DNA of 33,141 nucleotides, from assembly GCA_023150845.1 (NCBI GenBank), contig JAKLKD010000058.1, positions 1 through 33,141 on the forward strand, read 5' to 3'. The notes below the pieces were generated by a model. The model was given only the letters and a program-made list of their open reading frames with translations, was not told where the DNA came from and did not search any database. Below are positions 17,357 to 25,579 of the stretch, in pieces (within the stretch, counting starts at the first letter, position 1; each line of letters starts with the position of its first letter). Source of the DNA: Myxococcota bacterium (GTDB lineage: Bacteria; Myxococcota_A; UBA796; CAJQPC01). The position numbers and the translations under genes are program-made.

Positions 17357-18049
17357 ATGAACCGCCTGACCAACGGATGCCCCTGCGGAATGCCCTGCGC
17401 GGAGTCGATGCTCAACGCCCCCCTCATGGGCGCGGGCGAGGCCTTCCGCTTTCGCCGCGGCGACGTGCTGTGGAGTCAGGGCGCGCAGGCGGACTGGGTG
17501 ACCGTCATCTGCAGCGGCACGGTGAAGCTCTCCCGGCGCTGGCCTGGCGAGCGTGAGCCCATCCTCGCCCTCGCCCACCGCGGCCAGATCCTCGGCGAAG
17601 AGGCGGCGCTCTCGGGCAGCCAGCGCGTCGCCACGGTGACCGCGATGACCCCGGGGAAGGCCCTGCGCGTCTCCAGCGAGGACCTGAGCCGCCTGCTCAA
17701 GCGTAACCCCAAGCTCTACGAGCGCCTGCTCGGCCTGTCCTGCCAGCGCCTCTCGGCGATCACCGAGCGCCTGGAGGAGCTGGGCCAAGGCAGCGTCGAG
17801 GAGCGCCTCGCCCGGGTGCTCCTGCGCGTCGGCCACGAGGTCGGCCTGCGCGACGCCCGGGGGATCTTCTTGCCCCTGCGCCTCACCCGCGGTGACCTCG
17901 CCGACCTCGTCGGCTGCCGCGTCGAGACGATCATCCGCGTGATGACCCGCTGGCAGCGCGAGGGTGTGGTCGAGACCCTGCGGGAGGGCCTCGTGATCAA
18001 GCACCCCAACGAGCTCGAGCAGGTCGCCGTCCACGCCGCGGCGGCCTGA
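17357..18049 (+). CDS. Crp/Fnr-family transcription regulator with N-terminal Cys cluster
   Basis: 230 residues. An N-terminal cyclic-nucleotide-binding-type beta barrel (about 25-125; the FRFRRGDVLWSQG start and LGEEAALSG turn are typical), a long dimerisation helix (SCQRLSAITERLEEL), then a winged helix with RGDLADLVGCRVETIIRVMTRW in the Crp/Fnr recognition-helix position. The first 14 residues carry C8-P-C10-G-M-P-C14, reminiscent of, but spaced differently from, the Fe-S cysteines of FNR; a redox or metal cofactor is possible. The ATG at 17357 was chosen because it keeps this cluster and follows GGAGAC. A sigma-54 promoter stands immediately upstream. It converges on the catalase-like gene. 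Confidence 0.88.
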   Translation: MNRLTNGCPCGMPCAESMLNAPLMGAGEAFRFRRGDVLWSQGAQADWVTVICSGTVKLSRRWPGEREPILALAHRGQILGEEAALSGSQRVATVTAMTPGKALRVSSEDLSRLLKRNPKLYERLLGLSCQRLSAITERLEELGQGSVEERLARVLLRVGHEVGLRDARGIFLPLRLTRGDLADLVGCRVETIIRVMTRWQREGVVETLREGLVIKHPNELEQVAVHAAAA

Positions 18050-18061
18050 GCCCGGCCAAGC

Positions 18062-19087
18062 TCAGGGCAGGGCTGTGGGCTCCGGTGAGGCGCCCCGGGC
18101 GAGCACGCTCTCCCGGTACGCCACGGCCCGGGCGCGGTTGATCTCCCCCAAGGGCCGCAGCTCCACCGGGGCGTGCCAGGGGTCAAACGACATACGCTCG
18201 GCGGCGTCCCGGCGGCGGCGCCCGGCCTCGTCGTCTAAGCTCTGCGTCGGGAAGGTGAGCCGGGCCACGGTCAGCCAGGGGCTCACGGCGTCCTCCCACA
18301 GAACCCGGGGATCCTCGATGGGCGTGCGCGCCTCGTCGATGTAGGGCTGGATACGCAGCTCAAACACCACGGGCCCGGCGGCGAGGCGGCCCCGGAGGTC
18401 ACGGCTGAGGCGGTCGGCGGCGTCCTCGGGCGGCGGGCTCGCCGGGGCCGTAGACGAGACGGGGAAGAGGCCGTACTTCACCGCGGCGGCGCCCCAGCGG
18501 ATCGGCGTCGCGGTGTGCCACTCCACGGCGCAGAGGCTCGGAACGGGCTTGCTCAGGCCCTCCTTCGCCCGGCGTAAGGTCGGCACGACCTCGCCGAGCT
18601 TGATCGCCCCGAAGAAGTGGCGCGGGGCCTGGAGCGGCGGCGCGGCGACGGTCTCGACGAGGCCCACAAACTCCGCCGCCGTGCGCGCCGGCATGGTGCG
18701 GTTGAGCACACACACGAGGTCGAAGGTGGTGGCGTCCTCCAGGCCCTTGATGAGCTTCTTGCCGGGCACGCCGAGCACCTTCACGGCGAGGCCCCGGGCG
18801 TCGGGCTTGGTGTCGGGCTGGGGCTCGCCGTTGCCGCTGGAGAAGCGCGCCAGGCAGTCGTAGCGGCCCGGGGTGGCGAAGATGCTCACCTGGGCCCAGC
18901 TCGGCAGGTTGGGCAAGGTCTCCAGCACCCCGACGGGGTCACCGAAGCTGCGGTAGTGCAGGGCCCGGCCGAGGGGTCGCGACTCCGCGCGGCGGCGCTG
19001 CAGGGCGACGAGGCGGGCGGCGAGGGCCTCGTGGGCCTCGGCCTCACCGACGGGGATCTCCTCACGCCAAGACGTGCTCGGGGTCAT
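18062..19087 (-). CDS. Catalase-family (y4iL/SrpA-like) heme protein
   Basis: 341 residues, shorter than true monofunctional catalases. The central strands match the catalase-like superfamily: LHYRSFGDPVGVLETLP, FATPGRYDCLARFSSGNGE, PDARGLAVKVLGVPG and the closing PLGEINRARAVAYRES. The usual distal-pocket HxxG segment is not obvious, so peroxidase activity or a different heme role cannot be decided; paralogs of this sort are often annotated simply as catalase family protein. No signal peptide. The ATG overlaps the stop of the nicotinamidase gene (ATGA), so it is the last gene of a coupled run. Confidence 0.7.
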   Translation of the reverse strand: MTPSTSWREEIPVGEAEAHEALAARLVALQRRRAESRPLGRALHYRSFGDPVGVLETLPNLPSWAQVSIFATPGRYDCLARFSSGNGEPQPDTKPDARGLAVKVLGVPGKKLIKGLEDATTFDLVCVLNRTMPARTAAEFVGLVETVAAPPLQAPRHFFGAIKLGEVVPTLRRAKEGLSKPVPSLCAVEWHTATPIRWGAAAVKYGLFPVSSTAPASPPPEDAADRLSRDLRGRLAAGPVVFELRIQPYIDEARTPIEDPRVLWEDAVSPWLTVARLTFPTQSLDDEAGRRRRDAAERMSFDPWHAPVELRPLGEINRARAVAYRESVLARGASPEPTALP

Positions 19088-19806
19088 GCGCGCTCCTGCA
19101 CCTGAAGCTCACTCACCAGGACCGCGCCCCGAGAGGCCATCACCCACAGGCCGACGTGGTGGGCGGCCTCGCGGTCGTGGAAGGGCGCGTGGAAGGTCTC
19201 GACGCCCTCGCTGAGCACGAGGATCCGGGTGCCTACGATGTCGGCGACGTACCGGGCCCGCTCCTCGGCGGGGTTCGCGTCGGTGAGCAGGCCGTGGTTG
19301 CGGGCGCTGAGCAGCGAGACGACGAGGTCGGAGACGCAGATGTCGGTGCAGTCGCCCACCACGAGCAGCTCCTTGAGGCCGTGACGTTTCACCCACTCAC
19401 AGAGGGCGTTCTCTCCGGTGGCGCGGTCGATGGCGCCGACGAAGCCGTTGATGCAGTCCTTCTTCACGATGAGCACCCCCGGCGCGGCCTCCAGCCAGGT
19501 CAGCAGGGGGTCCATGAGCTCTTCCCCGGTGCCGATGACGCCGTGGGTGGGGTAGGGGGGCTCGGGGATGTCGGCGTGGTGGGTGTCCAAGAAGCAGAGC
19601 ACCTGGAGCCGCGGGCCCAAGGCCGCCTGGAGGCGCCGGGTCAAGGCGTCGATACGCTCCACCATCGGGACCATGTGGGTGGGGTCGGACAGGGCGCCTT
19701 GGCGGGTGAAGGCCACCCCGGCGTCGACGATGATGAGCCCGACGCCGACCTCGGGCCGCAGGGCGACCGGGCTCAGCGTCACGGGGAGCAGGGCGTGGAG
19801 GGACAT
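19084..19806 (-). CDS. pncA: Nicotinamidase / isochorismatase-family hydrolase
   Basis: 240 residues. The cysteine-hydrolase triad is readable: Asp28 in LIIVDAG, the Lys of VLIVKKD (115/116) and the nucleophile Cys157 in GDCTDICV; DTHHAD near residue 74 fits the metal-binding segment of nicotinamidases. The enzyme would deamidate nicotinamide to nicotinate, the substrate of the enzyme encoded directly upstream. The ATG shares a base with the stop of that gene (TGATG), and its own stop overlaps the catalase-like start. The pairing makes nicotinamidase much more likely than isochorismatase. Confidence 0.85.
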   Translation of the reverse strand: MSLHALLPVTLSPVALRPEVGVGLIIVDAGVAFTRQGALSDPTHMVPMVERIDALTRRLQAALGPRLQVLCFLDTHHADIPEPPYPTHGVIGTGEELMDPLLTWLEAAPGVLIVKKDCINGFVGAIDRATGENALCEWVKRHGLKELLVVGDCTDICVSDLVVSLLSARNHGLLTDANPAEERARYVADIVGTRILVLSEGVETFHAPFHDREAAHHVGLWVMASRGAVLVSELQVQERA

Positions 19807-21224
19807 CAGGCGCTCCGTACGAGGGACTGGATGAGGTCGTGGAGGCGCGGGCTCACCGCGACGGTGGCCTCTCGGGGGATCAGCGCGGCGTCGGGCAGGG
19901 CCGCCAACGCGGCGCGCAGGCGCTCGGGCGGGCTCGGCGAGCCCGTGTCGTGGATGGGGCCCTGCGCATCCCAGGCCGGGCGCAGGAGCGGCTCCCCGTC
20001 GAGGGCCTCGTCGTGGAGGCCCACCACGTCCTGGCCGCTGGGCGCGCGGAACACCTGCACCCGGCCGGGCAAGGTGGCCTTGCCGCTGCCCCGGCTGAGC
20101 TTCATCGTGGGCCGCCCGTCCACCTCGGCGAGCTTCGCCACGGCGCCGACCCCCACCGGGGCGTCGCTGGAGGTGACGATGCGCTCGCCCACACCATACG
20201 CGTCCACCGGGGACTCGTTGAGCCGGAGGATGACCTCCTCATCAAGCCCACCGGAGACGGTGATCTTCGCCTGGGTCGCGCCGAGGGAGTCCAGGAGCGC
20301 CCGGGCCCGCCGGATGTTCTCGACGGTGACCCCGGAGTCGATGCGCACCCCGCCGAGGCGCCCGGCCGTGGCGGCGACGGCGGCGCGCAGGCCGGTGTGC
20401 TCCCCGAAGGTGTCGTAGGTGTCGACGAGCAAGGTCGCCGCAGGGCCGTAGATCTCGAAGAAGCGCTCAAAGAACGCCCGCTCGGTGACGTGCCGGGGCA
20501 CGCCGTCGCGCTCCCAGGCCTGCACGGCGAAGTGGTCCATCGTCCCAGCGACAGGCACGCCGTAGCGCACATACGCCGCGACGTTGGAGGTGGCCGCCAC
20601 GCCTCCGACCCACGCGGCGTAGGCGGCGTCGACGGCGGCCTCGGGGTGGGTGCGGCGCTGGCCGAACTCCAGCACCGGGCGGCCCTGGGCGGCGCGCACC
20701 ACGGCGGCGGCCTTCGTGGCGACCATGCTCATGTGGTTGATGATCGAGAGCAGCGGCGTCTCGATGAGCTTCGCCGTGAGCAGGTCACACTCGACGACGA
20801 GGTAAGGGCACTGGGCGTTGGGCCGCACGCCGTCGATGTTCAGCGGGACGCCGCTCACGTCCGTCGCCACCCCGGCGAACAGGGGCGTGCCTTCGGCGGG
20901 CGACCAGATCCGCCCCTCAAAACGCCAGGCCCGGAGCGCCTGGACCAAGGCCGGGCGGGCGCGCAGGGCCGGGCCCAAGAGCGGGTGCGCCTGGAGCGCG
21001 TCGAGGGCGGCCTCGTCAAAGCGGGCGTCCTGGAGCCAATCCAAGGCCCGACGGCGCCCGGCCCAGACCAAGAAGCCTCGGGCGGGCTTCCCGTCGGACT
21101 CCCGCTTGGGCAGGCGCCGGGAGAAGAACGACATCACCCCGGTCTTGCCCGCGAGGCCCGCGTCCCAGTGCGGCACGAGGGAGGTGAGCTGGTAGAGGTC
21201 GATGTGGGTGGCCGCCGTCGTCAT
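19806..21224 (-). CDS. pncB: Nicotinate phosphoribosyltransferase
   Basis: 472 residues, normal for the family. Recognisable elements: the N-terminal IDLYQLTSL, FFSRRLP, the GTMDHFAVQ segment, the LLVDTYDTFGEHTG loop, GVRIDSGV, and the C-terminal DAYGVGERIVTSSDAP with the phosphate-binding Gly. The enzyme converts nicotinate and PRPP to nicotinate mononucleotide, committing it to NAD salvage. It lies 30 nt downstream of rdgB and is coupled to the nicotinamidase gene. Confidence 0.92.
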   Translation of the reverse strand: MTTAATHIDLYQLTSLVPHWDAGLAGKTGVMSFFSRRLPKRESDGKPARGFLVWAGRRRALDWLQDARFDEAALDALQAHPLLGPALRARPALVQALRAWRFEGRIWSPAEGTPLFAGVATDVSGVPLNIDGVRPNAQCPYLVVECDLLTAKLIETPLLSIINHMSMVATKAAAVVRAAQGRPVLEFGQRRTHPEAAVDAAYAAWVGGVAATSNVAAYVRYGVPVAGTMDHFAVQAWERDGVPRHVTERAFFERFFEIYGPAATLLVDTYDTFGEHTGLRAAVAATAGRLGGVRIDSGVTVENIRRARALLDSLGATQAKITVSGGLDEEVILRLNESPVDAYGVGERIVTSSDAPVGVGAVAKLAEVDGRPTMKLSRGSGKATLPGRVQVFRAPSGQDVVGLHDEALDGEPLLRPAWDAQGPIHDTGSPSPPERLRAALAALPDAALIPREATVAVSPRLHDLIQSLVRSA

Positions 21225-21254
21225 GTGCGCCCTCGGGAGGTTTGTCCCCCTCTC

Positions 21255-21878
21255 TTACAGGAGATCCGCGAGCAGGTTCGGCAAGAGCGCCACGGCCCGT
21301 CCGCGGTGGGAGATCTTGTCCTTCTCCTCAGGGCGAAGCTCGGCCATGGTGCGGCCCGGGGCCTCGTCAGGCAAGAAGAGGGGATCGTAACCAAAGCCGC
21401 CCTCACCCCGGGGCGCGTGGCCGATCTGGCCCTCCACCGTGCCGCGGATGACCTCCTCGCCGAGCTCACTCACCAAGGCGAGGGCGCAGACGAAACGCGC
21501 GCGGCGGTCCTCGACGCCCTGGAGCGCCAAGAGCAGGGCCCGGTTGTTCGACGCGGCGGTGGCCTCGGGGGTGAACCGTTTGCTGTGAACGCCGGGCGCG
21601 CCGCCCAAGGCGTCCACCTCCAGGCCGGAGTCATCGGCCAAGACGGGCTCCCGGACGGCCTCAAAGACGTAGCGGGCCTTCTGCAGGGCGTTCTCCTCAA
21701 AGGTGGCGCCGGTCTCCGGGGGCTCGCCGAGGTCGGGGCGGGTGGCCAAAGAGATGACCTCGACGTTGTGGCCCACGAGCATCCGGCCCAGCTCCTCGGC
21801 CTTGTGAACGTTTAGGGACGCCAGCCAGAGGCGGCGGGGGCGTCCGGCGGCGATGGCGGCGAAGAGGGCGGGGTTCAT
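21255..21878 (-). CDS. rdgB: Non-canonical purine NTP pyrophosphatase (RdgB/HAM1)
   Basis: 207 residues from the ATG at 21878, which overlaps the RNase PH stop as ATGA; an ATG three codons upstream also exists. Family signatures: LASLNVHKAEEL at the start, TFEENALQKA, ADDSGLEVDALGGAPGVHSKR, GFGYDPLF and KDKISHRGRA. The enzyme hydrolyses ITP, dITP and XTP to monophosphates and keeps deaminated purines out of DNA. The rph-rdgB order is a common bacterial arrangement. Confidence 0.94.
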   Translation of the reverse strand: MNPALFAAIAAGRPRRLWLASLNVHKAEELGRMLVGHNVEVISLATRPDLGEPPETGATFEENALQKARYVFEAVREPVLADDSGLEVDALGGAPGVHSKRFTPEATAASNNRALLLALQGVEDRRARFVCALALVSELGEEVIRGTVEGQIGHAPRGEGGFGYDPLFLPDEAPGRTMAELRPEEKDKISHRGRAVALLPNLLADLL

Positions 21879-22621
21879 AAGCTCCACCAGGGCAGGCGGT
21901 CGGCGAGGAGCGCGCGCTGGGCGCGGCTGATCTCGGCGTTGCCCAAGGCGCCGAGGCTCAGGAGCTCGTTGAGCACGTCCCGGGGGAAGGGCTCCCCTTC
22001 AGCGCAGCCCTGGACCTCGACGAGCAGGCCGCCGCCGGTCATCACGAGGTTGAGGTCGGTCTCGGCCCCGGCGTCCTCCTTGTAGCAGAGGTCCAGCATC
22101 GGGGCGGGCTCGGCCTGGCCCACGCCGACGAGGCCCACGGAGACGGCGCTGATGAGGTGCTTGAGCGGCGAGGCGGTGAGCTGGCCACGCTCGACCATCT
22201 TGCCGATGGCCAAGGCCAAGGCGACGAAGCCGCCGTTGATCGCCGCGGTGCGGGTGCCGCCGTCGGCCTGCATGACGTCGCAGTCCACGGTGATCTGGTA
22301 GGCGCCGAGCGCCTTGTAGTCGACCGCCGCGCGGATGGAGCGGCCGATGAGGCGCTGAATCTCGGCGGTGCGCCCCGAGGGGTGATCGCCCTCGCGCCGC
22401 ACGCGGGTGTGCGTGGAGCGCGGCAACATCCGGTATTCGGCGGTCACCCAGCCTTCGCCCAGCTCCTTGCGCCAGCGGGGCAGCTCGTCAGTGACCGTGG
22501 CCGTGCAGTGCACGCGGGTGTCACCCATCTCCACCACACAGCTCCCCTCGGCGTGTTTGTTGACGTCGGGGGTGAGGCGGAAGGGGCGGAGCTGGTCGTG
22601 GCGTCGGCCGTCGAGGCGCAT
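21875..22621 (-). CDS. rph: Ribonuclease PH
   Basis: 248 residues. The start ATG at 22621 follows GGAGG closely and gives the family's usual MRLDGRRHDQLRP opening. Diagnostic segments: GSCVVEMGDTRV, the RTAEIQRLIGRSIRAAVD helix and the DVMQADGGTRTAAINGG signature. The frame is open for another 300 codons upstream, but that part is antisense to the lipoprotein gene. RNase PH trims tRNA 3' ends phosphorolytically. It is the first gene of a closely packed minus-strand run (rph, rdgB, pncB, pncA, catalase-like). Confidence 0.95.
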   Translation of the reverse strand: MRLDGRRHDQLRPFRLTPDVNKHAEGSCVVEMGDTRVHCTATVTDELPRWRKELGEGWVTAEYRMLPRSTHTRVRREGDHPSGRTAEIQRLIGRSIRAAVDYKALGAYQITVDCDVMQADGGTRTAAINGGFVALALAIGKMVERGQLTASPLKHLISAVSVGLVGVGQAEPAPMLDLCYKEDAGAETDLNLVMTGGGLLVEVQGCAEGEPFPRDVLNELLSLGALGNAEISRAQRALLADRLPWWSL

Positions 22622-22662
22622 CAGGAGATCCTCCGGGGTCAGGTCTCCTTTACCCCCGCCGC

Positions 22663-22692
22663 TTGCCCAACGCACCCTCCGCGCGATAGCAT
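22663..22692 (+). promoter_or_regulatory. Candidate sigma-70-type promoter of the lipoprotein gene
   Basis: TTGCCC and TAGCAT are separated by 18 bases in the 108-bp gap between the divergent rph and lipoprotein genes. The -10 element is weak, but the same 18-base spacing occurs before the VOC gene. Confidence 0.35.
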
Positions 22693-22729
22693 CCCGATCC
22701 TCCCCAAAGACGTCGACCCGGAGCCCACC

Positions 22730-23788
22730 ATGCGCACCTCTCTCCTGACCGCCCTCGCGCTCTGCGCCCTCTCCTTCACCGGCTGCGAAGAGAAGAAGTC
22801 GAAGATCAGCCTGAGCGGCGAGAAGGTTGACTGCGCGCTCACGCTGGACACCCTCGCGGGGACCGACTGGGTGATCGAGCAGATCAACCCCGACAAGTCG
22901 GTGACCCCAAACCCCGCCACTCGCCTGCGCATCTACAAAGAGGGCGACAAGTTCCAGGTGAAGTACAACGTCGGCTCCTTCGCGGACATGTACACCTACA
23001 ACTGCGACGTGAAGAACGAGGAGCTCGTCTGTAAGGAGCCCGCGAAGCTCATCGACTTCTGCAAGGCCCTCGCCGTGGCGGACGGCTCGACCTGCACCGT
23101 CGAGAAGCTCAAGGAGTTCGCCCCCGAGGCCACCGACGAGGAGCTCGCCAAGGCCGTCGAGACGGCGATGGCCGACGTGGCGAAGTTTAAGGACAAGCCC
23201 GAGTGGAAGCAGTTCGTGTTCAACAACAACAACCTCGCGAACAAGCTCCAGGGCCTGTTGTGGGCGAAGGTGGACACGAAGACCTGCAAGCTGCGCATCA
23301 CCGACATGTACATGACCATCTACAACGGCAAGCGCGTCGAGGACTCCAACCCCGTCGGCACGAACCCCTTCGTGCAGACCAAGGAAGAGCTCCTCTGGGA
23401 GCACTGCGCGGACTCCGGCGACCTCTACGTTCGTAAGTCGAAGGACCACCCCGCGAAGCCTGAAGACATCGCGGCCTGTTACCCCAACCAGGGCTGCACC
23501 TTCGGCGCCACCGAGGAGGCCTTCTACCACTACCTCGGCCAGGACGGCCGGGACGCCAAGGACGGCTGCACCTACTCCTACGACCTCTGGCTGAACGGCA
23601 AGCCCTTCAAGAAGGACGTGCCCGCCGAGGTGGTGGACGTGGGCGGCAAGAAGGAGATCCGCTGGTCCACCGGCGTCACCTTCCCCGCCCCCGGCCAGCA
23701 GGTGATGGTGATGGTGCGTAACCAGTCCTGCGCCGGTGGGGCGAAGGAGAAGGTCGAGGTGTCGTGCAACATGGCCTTGGTGCAGTAA
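22730..23788 (+). CDS. Putative lipoprotein of unknown function
   Basis: 352 residues. A signal peptide with a hydrophobic core (SLLTALALCALSF) ends in TGC, a slightly atypical lipobox with Cys19 as the lipidated residue. Glu follows at +2, not Asp, which fits outer-membrane sorting. The mature part is rich in Lys, Asp and paired cysteines (about a dozen), suggesting a disulfide-stabilised periplasmic fold; no family is recognised. It is a single-gene unit: its own candidate promoter lies upstream and a strong terminator downstream. Confidence 0.85.
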   Translation: MRTSLLTALALCALSFTGCEEKKSKISLSGEKVDCALTLDTLAGTDWVIEQINPDKSVTPNPATRLRIYKEGDKFQVKYNVGSFADMYTYNCDVKNEELVCKEPAKLIDFCKALAVADGSTCTVEKLKEFAPEATDEELAKAVETAMADVAKFKDKPEWKQFVFNNNNLANKLQGLLWAKVDTKTCKLRITDMYMTIYNGKRVEDSNPVGTNPFVQTKEELLWEHCADSGDLYVRKSKDHPAKPEDIAACYPNQGCTFGATEEAFYHYLGQDGRDAKDGCTYSYDLWLNGKPFKKDVPAEVVDVGGKKEIRWSTGVTFPAPGQQVMVMVRNQSCAGGAKEKVEVSCNMALVQ

Positions 23789-23811
23789 GCGCGAGCGCCA
23801 GAGACGACCGA

Positions 23812-23844
23812 AGGCGCTGGGGCGAGGCCCTGGCGCCTTTTTTT
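23812..23844 (+). terminator. Rho-independent terminator of the lipoprotein gene
   Basis: AGGCGC (23812-23817) pairs with GCGCCT (23833-23838), with an inner GGGC/GCCC stem around a GAG loop, followed at once by a run of T. It starts 23 nt after the stop codon and is the clearest intrinsic terminator in the window. Confidence 0.88.
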
Positions 23845-23863
23845 GTGGGGGAGGGGAGGGCCG

Positions 23864-24526
23864 TCAGCCCGTCTCCCCCTCCTCAGGCGCCGTCCGGCTG
23901 GCGAGGCTCATGAGGTACAGGCCGCTGTAGTAGCTGAGGGCGTTCACGACGCCGTAGTAGGGGATCTTGTTCGTGGTCAAGAACTCCATCGCCACCTGAA
24001 GGTCGGTGAAGCAGAACAAGGCCATGCCGCTCGTGGCCATGACCGACCACCGCGAAGGACGCTGGAGGGCGTTCGTGATGGACAAGGACCACGCCAGGGC
24101 GATGGGGATCAGATACAGACCCACCAGCACCCGGAAGATGTCCTCCATCGTCGGGAAGAGGAAGACGGCGTAGAGCCAGAGCCCCAGCGCGCTCACCAGC
24201 AGGCCGGGGACAATGACGCTGGGCGATGGCTTGAGCGTGACGTGCTGCGCGAAGTTCCGCGCGTTGAGCACATGCACAAACAAGAACACGAGCATCCCAG
24301 CGGGGAAAAAGAGGGGCAGCAGGACGTCCGCCACCATCACCCACCACAGCGTCCGCCGCAGCGTGTGGGTGTACCGAGACGCTCCCCCGAGGACGGAGAA
24401 CAGCAGCGGGAGCAGGACGGCGACGCGGAGGACGATGTTCGTGAGGGTGACGATCGGCGCGTCCCGATCGGCGCTGTCTACGGCGGCGACGAGCAGGGTG
24501 AGGACCACATAGAGCAGGGTCGACAT
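23864..24526 (-). CDS. YhhN/TMEM86-like integral membrane protein
   Basis: 220 residues, almost entirely hydrophobic, with seven or eight predicted helices. Helix ends resemble the YhhN/TMEM86 (lysoplasmalogenase) family: a conserved Asp in VMVADVLLPLFF, a late MALFCFTDLQVAMEF helix, and a final YYSGLYLMSLA helix. If correct, it hydrolyses the vinyl-ether bond of lysoplasmalogens in the membrane; myxobacteria are known to make plasmalogens, which makes this plausible. ATG 24524-24526, with AGGAG upstream. The 118-bp gap to the SDR gene is very GC-rich and shows no gene. Confidence 0.55.
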   Translation of the reverse strand: MSTLLYVVLTLLVAAVDSADRDAPIVTLTNIVLRVAVLLPLLFSVLGGASRYTHTLRRTLWWVMVADVLLPLFFPAGMLVFLFVHVLNARNFAQHVTLKPSPSVIVPGLLVSALGLWLYAVFLFPTMEDIFRVLVGLYLIPIALAWSLSITNALQRPSRWSVMATSGMALFCFTDLQVAMEFLTTNKIPYYGVVNALSYYSGLYLMSLASRTAPEEGETG

Positions 24527-24644
24527 GCCTTCTCCTGGAGGGAGCGCGGGCGAGGCGGGGCTGCCCCGGCCCGCGCCCGCCGCAGACCGCGCGCCCAGCC
24601 CCCGCTCCCCCGCGCCGGGAGGAGGGGCCAGGCGAGGCGGCGTC

Positions 24645-25466
24645 TCAGCCCTGATAATCCGGGTTCACCAAGGCGATGCTCATCGGGCCGGGCGCCGTTC
24701 CGGGCACACAGTTGTAGACCGTGAAGTCGGTCACGCCCTCTTCAGCGAGCACCTCCTCGTCGAGCCAGGCGCGGAAGCTGCTCGTCTTGGGGTCCCGGGC
24801 GAGGAGCGCCACGGTCGCGTCGGCGAGGATCTCGGGGTTGCGCATCTCCTCGTCGGGGGCCATGCCGAAGTTCACCGTGGCGGCGGTCTTGATCGCCGTG
24901 ACGGGCCAGAGGGCGTGGGCGGCGACGTTGTCCTCCTCGCCGTCGATCGCCATGGCGAGCATGGTCATGCCGAGCTTGCTCACGAGGTAGGGGCCTTTGC
25001 CCACAGACGCCTTGGGGTGGATGGGCGGCGACATCATGATGACGTGGCCGCCGTTCACGCGCAGGTGGGGGATGGCCGCGCGGCTCGCCAAGAAGGCCGC
25101 CCGCACGTTCACGCCGAAGACGAGGTCAAACTTCTTCACCGGCCAGTCGGCGACGGGGGCCCAGAAGATCGCCCCGGCGTTGTTCACCAAGGCGTCGAGG
25201 CGGCCGAAGTGGGCGACGGTGGCCTCGACCATGGCCTCGACGGCGGCGGGGTCGCGCACGTCGGTGGGCACCACGAGGGCCTCACGGCCCAAGGCGCGGA
25301 TCTCTTCAGCCACCTGGCCCAAGGTGCCGGGCAGGCGGGGATCGGGATCGACGGTCTTCGCGGCGAGGGCGACGTGCGCGCCCTCCCGGGCGCAGGCCAA
25401 GGCGACGCAGGCGCCGACGCCGCGGCTCGCGCCGGTGATGAGGACGACCTTGTCTTTGAGGCGCAT
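24645..25466 (-). CDS. Short-chain dehydrogenase, HSDL2-like
   Basis: 273 residues from the ATG at 25466, preceded by GGAG; 11 extra upstream codons are open but look non-native. TGASRGVG cofactor motif, LVNNAGAIFW, a serine in MMSPPIH and catalytic YLVSK, with the ALWPVTAIKTAA segment in place of the usual PG motif. The AAKTVDPDPRLPGTL insert after the first strand-helix unit and the SPP segment are those of HSDL2-type SDRs, often linked to lipid metabolism. There is no SCP2 domain as in the animal protein. Substrate unknown. Confidence 0.8.
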   Translation of the reverse strand: MRLKDKVVLITGASRGVGACVALACAREGAHVALAAKTVDPDPRLPGTLGQVAEEIRALGREALVVPTDVRDPAAVEAMVEATVAHFGRLDALVNNAGAIFWAPVADWPVKKFDLVFGVNVRAAFLASRAAIPHLRVNGGHVIMMSPPIHPKASVGKGPYLVSKLGMTMLAMAIDGEEDNVAAHALWPVTAIKTAATVNFGMAPDEEMRNPEILADATVALLARDPKTSSFRAWLDEEVLAEEGVTDFTVYNCVPGTAPGPMSIALVNPDYQG

Positions 25467-25579
25467 CAGGGGCTCCAGGCTCAGGGTTGGGGTCTCCAAC
25501 CCTTATCGTGACGCAGGGGCGCCTGGGAGCGTCTTGACGGCGGGCCCAGCGGAGCTAACAAAGAGAGACCGGAGCCCGC

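Noticed and set aside
19156-21815. Long plus-strand frames opposite pncA, pncB and rdgB
   Set aside because: Val/Gly/Asp/Arg/His-rich composition typical of antisense frames in GC-rich genes; the opposite strand has clear enzymes.
22622-23530. N-terminal extension of RNase PH and of other minus-strand frames here
   Set aside because: It is the antisense of the lipoprotein gene; GC-rich third positions keep the frame open without coding meaning.
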